From assembly GCA_028289545.1 (NCBI GenBank), contig JANQPG010000032.1, positions 124,001 through 188,000 on the forward strand: a stretch of DNA of 64,000 nucleotides, read 5' to 3'. Of this stretch, positions 39,186 to 47,344 are shown one piece after another. The notes under the pieces are model-generated. The model was not told the origin of the DNA and did no database searches. It saw only the letters and a program-made list of their open reading frames with translations. Positions within the stretch are counted from its first letter, which is position 1. The number at the start of each line of letters is the position of its first letter. Position numbers and translations under genes: made by a program. This stretch comes from Woeseiaceae bacterium (GTDB taxonomy: Bacteria > Pseudomonadota > Gammaproteobacteria > Steroidobacterales > Woeseiaceae).

Positions 39186-40853
39186 CTATTGAGTTTGATC
39201 GAGAGAGTCTGATACTGCCGTCGAAACAAAGCGCGAGAAAACCTTCGCAGGTCCGTTGACGAGCTCCGCGCTCAGGGCACCGTTCAGGACAATACCGACC
39301 ACAATCTGGCCGTTGGAGCGCGTGGTGAATCCAACAAAAAAAGCGGAACCAGAATCCTCTCTGTATCCTCCACCAGCGGTTGTAGCCTCGGCAAACCCGC
39401 CATAACCGTAAACCTCAAGGCCAGGAACGTGCGCGTCCCGCCACTTGGCATTTTTCGATGAAATCTCGAGTAGATCAGTGACGCTGTTGACATTCGACGC
39501 GTCGTATACGTTTTCGCTATCGACCGGCGCGGACTTCAATACCGATGGTTTCACGCGCACACCGGAGTTTGCCAATATGGAGTAGGCGGATGTCAGTTGC
39601 AGCAAGGTAGCGGAGATGCCGTAACCATTTGCGAGTGCGGCCAGACTTACGGCTGACTCTATCGGCGCCGGTGAGTTCAGATTTAGGTTGGCTATCCGGC
39701 CCGACGTCTCTCCGGGCAGCTCGACACCCGTCGGTTCCAGAAACCCGGCTTTTTGCAACGTGTCGAAGAGTGCATTATTTGGCAAGTTAAGCGCTACCTT
39801 GGCCAGACCTACACTGGACTGCTCGCGCAGCAGCGCACTCAACTCGAGCCTCCCGAAATCGCGAGGGTCTGACAAAGTCGTTTGCTCGCTCACTCTCAAT
39901 AGCCCGGGCGCAGTGTCAACAACTGAATTCAATTGGAACTCGCCGGACTCCAGCGCGGAGAGTATGACAAACGGTACGATGACTCGTCCTAGTTCCCTAA
40001 CGTCCGTGATACTCCTGTTGCGCATATCCTGCGGGCTCATACCCGTACGGTCATACGGATCGTATGTCGGAAGGTTGACGAGAGCCAGAATTCCCCCGGT
40101 TTCCGGATCCAATGCGAGTAGAGATGCGCTGGAAGAGCCCGAGAAGCCGGCGACCGACCGCAATGATCGATAAGCCAGAATCTGCAGCCTTGAATCGATG
40201 CTTAACGTCAGGGTCCCTCCGTCGGTCGCCGAAACACCTTGCTCGACTTCCTCAATGACACGCCCTAATCGATCCCTCAAGGTGTATCGCTTACCGGGTG
40301 ATCCGCTCAAGTTGGTCTCAAACGCGAGTTCCGCGCCTTCGATCCCCCGGTTGTCCACATTCGTCAAACCGACAACATGTGCTGCCTTCTTTTCTAGCGG
40401 ATAGTCGCGGGTTGGAGTCCCCTCGAACAGAAGACTATCGATCTCCAGAAGTCTTACTTTCGCCACCTGCGCCGGCGAAACAAACCGCGCGACATAGAGA
40501 AAGTCTCGGCCCGAGGCACGCCGAACTCTATTTATCAATTCATCCGGATCCCGCTTTAGAATACTCGCTATACTTCTAAGCTGCGCATCATCTGGTACGC
40601 TGCGGCTGGGCCTAACCGCTATTGAATAAGCACTTTGATTTTCAGCGAGGACGATGCCATTCCTGTCTAGAATACGGCCTCTGGCAGCTAGTACAGACTC
40701 TTGGCGAACGGCCCTCTTGTCCCCTTCGTTCTTGAGGAACTCTTGCTCAACTGTCGCCAAAAACACGATGCGACCCGCGACCGACAAGGCTCCAAGCAAA
40801 ATCAGTGCAATTACAAATATGTCCCGCCAGGATTGCATCGATCTGGATCGCAA
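39186..40853 (-). CDS. FtsI/PBP3-like protein with all three transpeptidase motifs lost
   Basis: 555 aa. One N-terminal membrane helix (about 11-34), class B PBP dimerisation domain (ARGRILDRNGIVLAEN, 57-72), then a transpeptidase fold in the periplasm. The fold aligns readily to E. coli FtsI, yet the active-site block EPGSTVKP reads ELGRVIVP (Ser to Arg290, Lys to Val293), SSN reads QSS (345-347), and KTGT reads YGGF (484-487). It cannot form an acyl-enzyme. Upstream gene of the five-gene cassette. Probably pairs with the FtsW-like protein as FtsI does with FtsW. By eye its GC is lower than flanking genes (26 G/C in the 60 bases from 40621). Confidence 0.9.
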   Translation of the reverse strand: MRSRSMQSWRDIFVIALILLGALSVAGRIVFLATVEQEFLKNEGDKRAVRQESVLAARGRILDRNGIVLAENQSAYSIAVRPSRSVPDDAQLRSIASILKRDPDELINRVRRASGRDFLYVARFVSPAQVAKVRLLEIDSLLFEGTPTRDYPLEKKAAHVVGLTNVDNRGIEGAELAFETNLSGSPGKRYTLRDRLGRVIEEVEQGVSATDGGTLTLSIDSRLQILAYRSLRSVAGFSGSSSASLLALDPETGGILALVNLPTYDPYDRTGMSPQDMRNRSITDVRELGRVIVPFVILSALESGEFQLNSVVDTAPGLLRVSEQTTLSDPRDFGRLELSALLREQSSVGLAKVALNLPNNALFDTLQKAGFLEPTGVELPGETSGRIANLNLNSPAPIESAVSLAALANGYGISATLLQLTSAYSILANSGVRVKPSVLKSAPVDSENVYDASNVNSVTDLLEISSKNAKWRDAHVPGLEVYGYGGFAEATTAGGGYREDSGSAFFVGFTTRSNGQIVVGIVLNGALSAELVNGPAKVFSRFVSTAVSDSLDQTQ

Positions 40854-41002
40854 GGCTATTGAGCCTTCGGATTCTAGCGCAACGGACCTGCACCGGGTAC
40901 TTTAGGGCCTCAGGCAGACAGGAACTCAAGCCAGGCCGGCATCAAGCTGGACCGGCTTCGTCTCTTCATGCCTTCGATGCTCAGAGTGTGCGAACCCTCG
41001 CC
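40854..41002. other. short gap upstream of the SEDS/PBP/SIR2-TIR cassette
   Basis: About 150 bases between the PuuB-like stop and the FtsI-like start on the same strand. It should contain the cassette promoter and marks the change in base composition. No att-like direct repeat or tRNA seen. Confidence 0.4.
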
Positions 41003-42292
41003 TCAAAGCCTGTCCATGATCTTGTAGTACATCATGCCGAGCGCAATGATCTGGTTGCCCATCCACTGCGAACCCGGCAGGCGGAAGTGTTTCATGTCCG
41101 CAAACAGGTCGAAGCGCTCGAGCGTGCCGCCCACGGCGTCCGCCAGAATTTCGCCCATCAGGTGTGTCGCGGTCACGCCGTGGCCCGAGTAGCCATGACA
41201 GTGGTAGACATTGCCGTGGATACGGCCAACCGCCGGAATGCGGTTCAGCACAATGCCGATCTTGCCGCCCCACTCGAAATCGATGCGTGACCCCTTAAGC
41301 TGCGGGTACACCTTCTCCATGCGCGGGCGGATGTACGCTTCGATGCTTTTCGGGTCGCGCCCGGAGTAATTGCAGGCGCCGCCATACAGCATCCGCTTGT
41401 CGGCCGACAGTCGATAGTAGTCGACAATTTCGTTGAGGTCGCACACGGCCACGTCGTCGGGATTGATCTCTGCCGCGAGTTCGTCGGACAGCGGCTCGGT
41501 TGCAATGATGTAGCTGCCGGCCGGGAACACCAGGTTCGACAGATGTTTCGGCTCCAGGCGGCTGTAAGCGTTGCCTGCCAGCACAACGGCATCGGCCGTC
41601 ACGCGGCCACTCTCCGTCACTACGGCAGGGCGATCACCGTGTTCAATGCCAGTCACCGGCGACTGCTCGAAGATCTTGACACCCATGCCGCTTGCGGCAC
41701 GCGCCTCGCCCGCACAGAGATTCAGCGGATGGATGTGGCCGTCGCGATAGCAGGCAAACGCACCAAAAAACGCATCAGTGCCCAGCATCTCGCGGGTCTT
41801 TTCCCGGTCCCAGACTTCGTAGCGATACGGGCAGTTGCGCGCGGCGCGTTCCTCGGCCGCTTCGATCGTGTCCTCCACCTGGCTGGGTTTGCACGCCACC
41901 TCGACGTAGCCGTCCTTCAGATCGCAGTCGATCGAGTATCTTTCGACGCGTTCGCGAATGATCGTGTTGCCGCGCCAGCGCATGTCCCAGACGAGATCGG
42001 CAATACCCTTGCCGTGTTTGGCTTCGATTTTCGCGAGCCCGCTGACACCGTTGATGAGCTGACCGCCATTGCGGCCCGAGGCGCCCCAGCCCACACGATT
42101 GGCCTCGATGAGCGCCACGTTGTAGCCGCGCTCGGCCAGAGTCAGCGCGGTTGCAACCCCGGTAAAGCCCCCGCCAACGATACACACGTCCGTCGAAACG
42201 CTGCCTTCGAGTGCCGGATAGCGCGTGGTGTCGTTCGCCGACGCCGCGTAGTAGGAACCGGTGTGCTCCTGCTTTTGATCTTCTACTCTCAT
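41003..42292 (-). CDS. puuB: gamma-glutamylputrescine oxidase-like FAD enzyme (PuuB-like, copy 1)
   Basis: 429 aa, DAO-fold flavoenzyme. Reads in register with E. coli PuuB: TGSYYAASAN, DVCIVGGGFTGVATAL with FAD loop 40-45, GWGASGRNGGQLINGV, GHIHPLNLC, VVLAGNAYS, DYYRLSADKRMLYGG, CHGYSGHGVTATHLMGE. PuuB oxidises gamma-glutamylputrescine to the aldehyde, releasing ammonia and peroxide. Its ATG overlaps the stop of the upstream membrane protein (ATGA). With the PuuC-like and PuuA-type genes elsewhere in the window it can form the gamma-glutamyl route. Confidence 0.85.
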   Translation of the reverse strand: MRVEDQKQEHTGSYYAASANDTTRYPALEGSVSTDVCIVGGGFTGVATALTLAERGYNVALIEANRVGWGASGRNGGQLINGVSGLAKIEAKHGKGIADLVWDMRWRGNTIIRERVERYSIDCDLKDGYVEVACKPSQVEDTIEAAEERAARNCPYRYEVWDREKTREMLGTDAFFGAFACYRDGHIHPLNLCAGEARAASGMGVKIFEQSPVTGIEHGDRPAVVTESGRVTADAVVLAGNAYSRLEPKHLSNLVFPAGSYIIATEPLSDELAAEINPDDVAVCDLNEIVDYYRLSADKRMLYGGACNYSGRDPKSIEAYIRPRMEKVYPQLKGSRIDFEWGGKIGIVLNRIPAVGRIHGNVYHCHGYSGHGVTATHLMGEILADAVGGTLERFDLFADMKHFRLPGSQWMGNQIIALGMMYYKIMDRL

Positions 42293-43206
42293 CGTCCTTG
42301 CTCCGGTACCGCCGCGGACTCGGATAGGGCAGTACTTTCTTCCAGAAGTTCATCTCGCCACTCGCTGACGTTCATCTCGATGACCGCAAAACCGGCCACC
42401 CAGAGGAACGTGTCCCAGGTGTACAACCAGTGCCCGAGCCCGGCCCAGTAGACGGCCAGCACGAACAGTATTCCGTAGCTCACGAGCTTTGCGCGTTTGA
42501 GCGTCGACATGAGGCCGCCGCCGGTGACGCCCTGGCTTTGCAGGCGCACGACCTTCTCGATCGACAACACAATCACGAGCCAGACGATAACCTCGATCAC
42601 ATCCGCCCACGCGAGCTGCCGAGCAATGTCCAGCCCGGCCTCGTTCGTGACGAGCGGGTCCTTGTGACCCAGCTTGAAAAACTCGGTGTCGCTGGACAGC
42701 GTAAGGCAAGTGTCGGCGTCCACCTCAGTGTATTCGAGGTTGTAAACGTACGAAACGCCGTCGTCCTTAAGATCGCAGAGCGATTCGACACCGACAACCG
42801 GAAGCGTTGGCGTGTACTTGATAAGGGTGCCCGTGTAGGCCACGACCGTGTGCATGATCATGACGTAGCAAAGTATCCGCAATCCGCGCACGGTGCGTGA
42901 GACCCAGCGCTTCCACTGCGCGTCCTCGAGCAGGTAGGTCTCGAGTTCGAACATCAACAGCAGAATAAACCAGGCCGACGTGTCGATGGTCGTGGCGAAT
43001 TCGGTGGTCCAGTCGAACAGCGTGGAACCCGCGTGCAGCGTGTGAATGGCCCGATAGACGTCTTCCCAGATGTAGAAGCCAAAGTTGACGATCAACAGCG
43101 AATAGACGGCCCACTTCACAAACTGCTGCAGCTTGTGCAGGTCTACGCCGTGCAGGGTTTTCGCCATTGCATTCATCGCCCAAGGATACTGACTGGGATC
43201 GAGCAT
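42289..43206 (-). CDS. unknown multi-pass membrane protein between two PuuB-like genes
   Basis: 305 aa with about six hydrophobic segments (near 31-52, 73-92, 105-127, 203-222, 243-262, 266-282) and a soluble loop with two Cys between helices 3 and 4 (about 130-195; VGVESLCDLKDDG, VDADTCLTL), likely periplasmic and possibly disulfide-bonded. Acidic C-terminal tail. I recognise no family. Coupled by a 4-base overlap to the downstream PuuB-like gene and 52 bases after the other, so a role in amine sensing, uptake or anchoring of the oxidases is a reasonable guess only. ATGs at codons 11 and 14 are alternative starts. Confidence 0.7.
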   Translation of the reverse strand: MLDPSQYPWAMNAMAKTLHGVDLHKLQQFVKWAVYSLLIVNFGFYIWEDVYRAIHTLHAGSTLFDWTTEFATTIDTSAWFILLLMFELETYLLEDAQWKRWVSRTVRGLRILCYVMIMHTVVAYTGTLIKYTPTLPVVGVESLCDLKDDGVSYVYNLEYTEVDADTCLTLSSDTEFFKLGHKDPLVTNEAGLDIARQLAWADVIEVIVWLVIVLSIEKVVRLQSQGVTGGGLMSTLKRAKLVSYGILFVLAVYWAGLGHWLYTWDTFLWVAGFAVIEMNVSEWRDELLEESTALSESAAVPEQGR

Positions 43207-43258
43207 GCGAATCCATGCCTACACGCATGGACGCGGGTTTGACCTGCGGATTTTTTCG

Positions 43259-44548
43259 CTACAACCGGTCGCGGATCTGGTAGTACAGAACACCAAGCGC
43301 AACCAGCGGTTTGCGAAGCGCATGCGCGCCCGGCACGCGCACGGGGGGCACGCTGGCGAACAGGTCGAACTGCTCGAGCGTTCCCGCCACGGCGTCGGCG
43401 AGGATACGTCCCGCGAGATGGGTGACGTTGACGCCGTGCCCTGAATACCCCTGGCAATAGAACACGCTATCGTCCAGACGACCAAAACGGGGGACCCGGT
43501 TGAGCGGCACGCCAATGGTCCCGCCCCATGCATAGTCGACTCGGGTGTCGCGAAGCTGCGGATAGATCCGGGCCATCTTCGCCTTGAGGCGTTTTTCTAT
43601 GTACGCGGGGTCGTCGCCGAAATAGTTGATGCGCCCGCCGAACAGGAGCCGCTTGTCGGCGCTCAGTCGATAGTACTCGAGCACAAAGTTCGGATCGCAG
43701 ACGGCCAGGTCGTGTGGGTTAATGACTGCAACGGTTGCCTCGTCCAGCGGCTCGGTGCCGATGATGAAACTGTGGACCGGAAACATGACACCCTGAATCT
43801 CGGTCGCCAGCGCATGATAGGCGTTGCCCGCGAGCACGACCGCGTCGGCCGTCACCGATCCGTCGCGCGTGACGACTTTCGGGCGCCTGCCTTTGTCGAT
43901 GCGAATGACGGGGGATTGCTCGTACATCGTCGCACCCAGCGACACCGCCGCCTGCGCTTCGCCTATGCACAGATTAAGCGGGTGCAGGTGGCCGTTACCC
44001 ATGTTCAGAAGCGCGCCGATATACGCGTCCGTGCCGATGGCCTCCTGTGTCTCGTCTCGCGACAGTATCCGTACTTCGTAGGGGAAATCCGCTCGAGTCA
44101 GTCTTTCATAGTCGGCTTCGATATCTCGGAGGTGCCGGTCCTTGATCGCAACGTCGAGATAGCCGTGTTTGAGATCGCAGTCGATCCCGTACCGCTTGAC
44201 GCGTTCGCGAATGATGTCGTGACCTTCCCAGCGCAGCTCGGCGAACAACGCTTCGACGCCTTTGCCCCAGTGCCGGGCGACGGCCGACTCGCCGGCGATA
44301 CCGCCGATCATCTGGCCGCCGTTGCGGCCCGATGCACCCCAGCCCACGCGATTGGCCTCGACCACCTTGACGTCGTAGCCGCGCTCGGCCAGATGCAGCG
44401 CCGTGGAGATGCCGGTAAACCCGGCTCCCACGACGCAGACGTCGGCGGTTTGTGATCCGGAAAGCGCCGGATAGTCCGTCACGGTGTTTACCGTGGCGGC
44501 GTAGTAGGACGCCGTGTGCGCGCGCGGCTTTGCCGTGTCCCTGGTCAT
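43259..44548 (-). CDS. puuB: gamma-glutamylputrescine oxidase-like FAD enzyme (PuuB-like, copy 2)
   Basis: 429 aa, same length and blocks as the gene at 41003 (TASYYAATVN, GAGFTG at 41-46, WGASGRNGGQM, GHLHPLNLC, VVLAGNAYHA, CQGYSGHGVNVTHLAGR). ATG 44548 has AAGGGCG just upstream. First gene of the three-gene PuuB, membrane protein, PuuB set. Two paralogues suggest two gamma-glutamyl-amine substrates. It diverges in sequence from copy 1 in the substrate half, so the duplication is not recent. Confidence 0.85.
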   Translation of the reverse strand: MTRDTAKPRAHTASYYAATVNTVTDYPALSGSQTADVCVVGAGFTGISTALHLAERGYDVKVVEANRVGWGASGRNGGQMIGGIAGESAVARHWGKGVEALFAELRWEGHDIIRERVKRYGIDCDLKHGYLDVAIKDRHLRDIEADYERLTRADFPYEVRILSRDETQEAIGTDAYIGALLNMGNGHLHPLNLCIGEAQAAVSLGATMYEQSPVIRIDKGRRPKVVTRDGSVTADAVVLAGNAYHALATEIQGVMFPVHSFIIGTEPLDEATVAVINPHDLAVCDPNFVLEYYRLSADKRLLFGGRINYFGDDPAYIEKRLKAKMARIYPQLRDTRVDYAWGGTIGVPLNRVPRFGRLDDSVFYCQGYSGHGVNVTHLAGRILADAVAGTLEQFDLFASVPPVRVPGAHALRKPLVALGVLYYQIRDRL

Positions 44549-44654
44549 ACGCCCTTATCGAACGATCGCAACGCGCGAGCATCCCGACCTATAGGCCGAG
44601 TGTCAACGATTCGAAATCAGGCAGAGACCGGGCGCTCGGGTGCGAGGAACTTCT

Positions 44655-45455
44655 CTAGTGAACGCCGTTGATCCGGGCGCGGCGATACTGTGCCGGCGTC
44701 TGGCCAACGTACTTCTTGAAAGCGGCATAAAACGCGGAGTTCGAATTGAAGCCCACAGTGAACGCAATATTCAGGACGGCGCTGCCTTTGCCCTCCAGCT
44801 CCGCCAGCAGACCCTTGGCGTGTTCGACGCGGTAACGGTTCATGTAGTCGAAGAAACTCATGCCGAAGCCCGCGTTGATGACCTGCGACAGATGGTTGAC
44901 CGAACAGTCGATAACTTTTGCGAGCTTGGGCAAGGTCAGGTCGGAGCGTAGATATACCCGGTCGTAGCGCATTGCCGTTTCGAGCCGCTCTTTGTACAGC
45001 GTGAGCTGCCGTTCGCAGAGCCCCGACTTTGCGTACTTGCCGGCGCGCCGCTGGTCGGCGCTCCTGAGGCCCGCAATATCGACGGGCTGATCGGTGCCCG
45101 GAAGACTGTAGTAGTCGTAGATTGTGATTGCGGTATCGCCATTGAAGGTCACAAACTCCGAACCGCGCAATATTTCTTCTTCGTTTGCGCTTTTCCTGTC
45201 CTGCACGAGCGGAAACACGCGGTACTGGAACGCGATAGTATTGGGACCTTCCAGAATTTCGCCGATCAGCTCGTAGCGTTGCCTGTGTGCTGAAAAGAAT
45301 TTGCCCAGGCTGACGATGAGTTCGTCGTGGGAGCGCCGGGTGTTTAGCGGAATGTCGCAATAGGTACCGTCGCAGGCAAGATGGTCGGCCACCGCAACAG
45401 GATCCCGATGGTTCCAGGCCTCGAAGTAACTCTGTACAAAATCGTTTGCCCGCAT
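44655..45455 (-). CDS. AraC-family regulator with N-terminal NTF2/SnoaL-like domain
   Basis: 266 aa from ATG 45455, which has GGGGG at 6 bases; an in-frame ATG at 45512 has none. Residues 1-110 look like a SnoaL/NTF2-like small-molecule pocket (FVQSYFEAWNHRDPVAVADH, IAFQYRVFP), an unusual sensor for this family. The C-terminal ~100 residues are an AraC double helix-turn-helix (LPKLAKVIDCSVNHLSQVIN, AFTVGFNSNSAFYAAFKK). It lies between the PuuB operon and the divergent symporter and probably regulates one or both. Confidence 0.8.
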   Translation of the reverse strand: MRANDFVQSYFEAWNHRDPVAVADHLACDGTYCDIPLNTRRSHDELIVSLGKFFSAHRQRYELIGEILEGPNTIAFQYRVFPLVQDRKSANEEEILRGSEFVTFNGDTAITIYDYYSLPGTDQPVDIAGLRSADQRRAGKYAKSGLCERQLTLYKERLETAMRYDRVYLRSDLTLPKLAKVIDCSVNHLSQVINAGFGMSFFDYMNRYRVEHAKGLLAELEGKGSAVLNIAFTVGFNSNSAFYAAFKKYVGQTPAQYRRARINGVH

Positions 45456-45597
45456 ACGTCCCCCGTACGAACTTCTCCCGATACTACCGCAGAATGAGTG
45501 GGCCGCACGCAAAAATGCCTTTTTGTCATAACGATACCCCCCAACGACAGGGCGGTTTCAGTCGAAACTGTCGGCGCGTGTTGAGGAACTGAGCCCG

Positions 45598-47343
45598 TTG
45601 GACATCTACACGACCACCATCCTGCTCAGCATCATCGTGTACATAGCGATCGGCAACTACGCCGGCCGCGGCATCAAGAAACTCGACGACTATTACGTGG
45701 CGGGGCGTCGCGCTCCGACGCTCATCATCGTCGGCACGCTGGTCGCAAGCCTCATGAGTTCGAGCATGTTCCTGGGCGAGGCCGGTTTCGCCTACGCCGG
45801 ACAGGCTGGACCGTACGTGCTGTTTCCGCAAACGGCGTGTATCGGCTACGTTGTCGGCGCCATCCTGTTTGGCCGTTATTTAAGGCGCAGCCGGGCAACC
45901 ACGGTTGCCGACTACTTCGGTCAACGCTTCAACAGCAAGCGGGTTCAGGCGCTGGCCGGCTTCACGATCGTCATCGCGCTGGGCGGCTACCTGCTGGCCG
46001 TGACGCAAGGCGCCGCTATCCTGCTTTCCGAGATCACCGACCTCACCTACGTGCAGGCACTGGTGGCCGCATGGCTCAGCTACACGCTGTTTACGATGTA
46101 CTCGGGTTCGCGCGGCGTGATCCTGACCGACACGCTCATGTTCCTGCTGTTCACGTTTGCGAGCGTCGGCGCCATTGTCTTTCTGGTGCACAACTTCGGC
46201 GGTTGGGTCAGCGTGCTCGAGGGACTCATTGCGATCGAGAGCAAGCCCGAACTCATGTCCTGGCACGGCATAATTGGCTCCGGGACGTACTGGCCAACGG
46301 CCGCGGACTATCTGATCTGGGGCCTGATCATCGATCTGAGCTGGCTGATCGTCTACGCGGTCAGCCCGTGGCAATCGAGCCGCCACCTGATGGCCAAGAA
46401 CGAACACGTTGTGCTGCGGGCCGCCATCCTTGCCTGCCTCGTCGTCGCGCTGCTGCAGGTCATGGTGTACGGCATGGGCGGCGTCATCAATCTCGGCAAG
46501 TCGGACATCGAACCTTACGAGAGCGCCACCATCTGGGCGTCGCTCAACCTGCTGCCGCCGCTGCTCGGCGCACTCATGCTGGCCGGCATTACGGCGGCGG
46601 CGCTGTCGTCAGCCTCCACGTTTCTGTCGCTCGTCGGGTTCAGCGCGAGCAACGACATTGGCATTCACAAGAACACCGACGAGACGAAGACCTTGCGCTT
46701 CACGCGCATCATGATGCTCGTCGTGGGCAGCGTCGCTCTCGGCGCGGCGCTCGTGTTTCCGCCGGATATCTTCTGGCTCATGATCTTCATCGGCACTATT
46801 TTCGCCTCGTCGTGGGGACCCGTCGCCATCATGAGCGTATGGAGCAAGCGCATTACCGAGGCGGCGGCGTTCTGGGGCATGGCTGCGGGGCTCGTGTTCA
46901 ACCTCGTCCCGAAGTTCTTCGAGTTCGTTGGCGCCATCGAAATACCGTCGTACCTGAATCCGGCGCTCACGGGGGCAGTCGCAAGCCTCGTTGTCACCAT
47001 CGCCGTGTCGCGGCGCACGACGGTATCGATCGAAGAAGCCGAGTATCTGAGCGCGCTGCATGTCACCCCCGCTGAAGAGATCAGCAAGCAGCGTTCGAAA
47101 CTGACGCTGTGGGCACCGGCGGCGCTCGCCACGGTCAACGGCCTCGTCATGCCGTTTCTGTTGATGCGCTACTACGTCTACCCCTACCAGCGCGCGACCG
47201 GTACGCTGCTGACGGACGGCTCGATCGACTGGTTCACGGGTGAGGTGGCGCTCGCAATGAGCTGGTGCCTGATCTACGTGTCGCTCGGCGCGTTTGCGGC
47301 GTACGTGATCCGCCGGGAGTACGCGAGATCGAAGCCCGCCTGA
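45598..47343 (+). CDS. sodium:solute symporter (SSS family)
   Basis: 581 aa from TTG 45598 with GAGGAAC upstream. About thirteen hydrophobic segments with the SSS features: GRGIKKLDDYYVAGRRAPT near the first loop, SSSMFLGEAGFAY, AALSSASTFLSL. Sodium-driven uptake of an amine, amino acid or carboxylate; the flanking PuuB and aminomethyltransferase genes suggest a polyamine, betaine or similar nitrogen compound. It faces away from the AraC-like regulator and ends 1 base before the convergent aminomethyltransferase stop. Confidence 0.88.
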   Translation: MDIYTTTILLSIIVYIAIGNYAGRGIKKLDDYYVAGRRAPTLIIVGTLVASLMSSSMFLGEAGFAYAGQAGPYVLFPQTACIGYVVGAILFGRYLRRSRATTVADYFGQRFNSKRVQALAGFTIVIALGGYLLAVTQGAAILLSEITDLTYVQALVAAWLSYTLFTMYSGSRGVILTDTLMFLLFTFASVGAIVFLVHNFGGWVSVLEGLIAIESKPELMSWHGIIGSGTYWPTAADYLIWGLIIDLSWLIVYAVSPWQSSRHLMAKNEHVVLRAAILACLVVALLQVMVYGMGGVINLGKSDIEPYESATIWASLNLLPPLLGALMLAGITAAALSSASTFLSLVGFSASNDIGIHKNTDETKTLRFTRIMMLVVGSVALGAALVFPPDIFWLMIFIGTIFASSWGPVAIMSVWSKRITEAAAFWGMAAGLVFNLVPKFFEFVGAIEIPSYLNPALTGAVASLVVTIAVSRRTTVSIEEAEYLSALHVTPAEEISKQRSKLTLWAPAALATVNGLVMPFLLMRYYVYPYQRATGTLLTDGSIDWFTGEVALAMSWCLIYVSLGAFAAYVIRREYARSKPA

Positions 47344-47344
47344 C

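Noticed and set aside
38032..40853. Cell-wall dcw cluster containing genuine ftsI and ftsW
   Set aside because: Catalytic residues are missing in both, no mur, mraY, ftsQ, ftsA or ftsZ genes adjoin, and the downstream genes are SIR2-TIR and STAND proteins.
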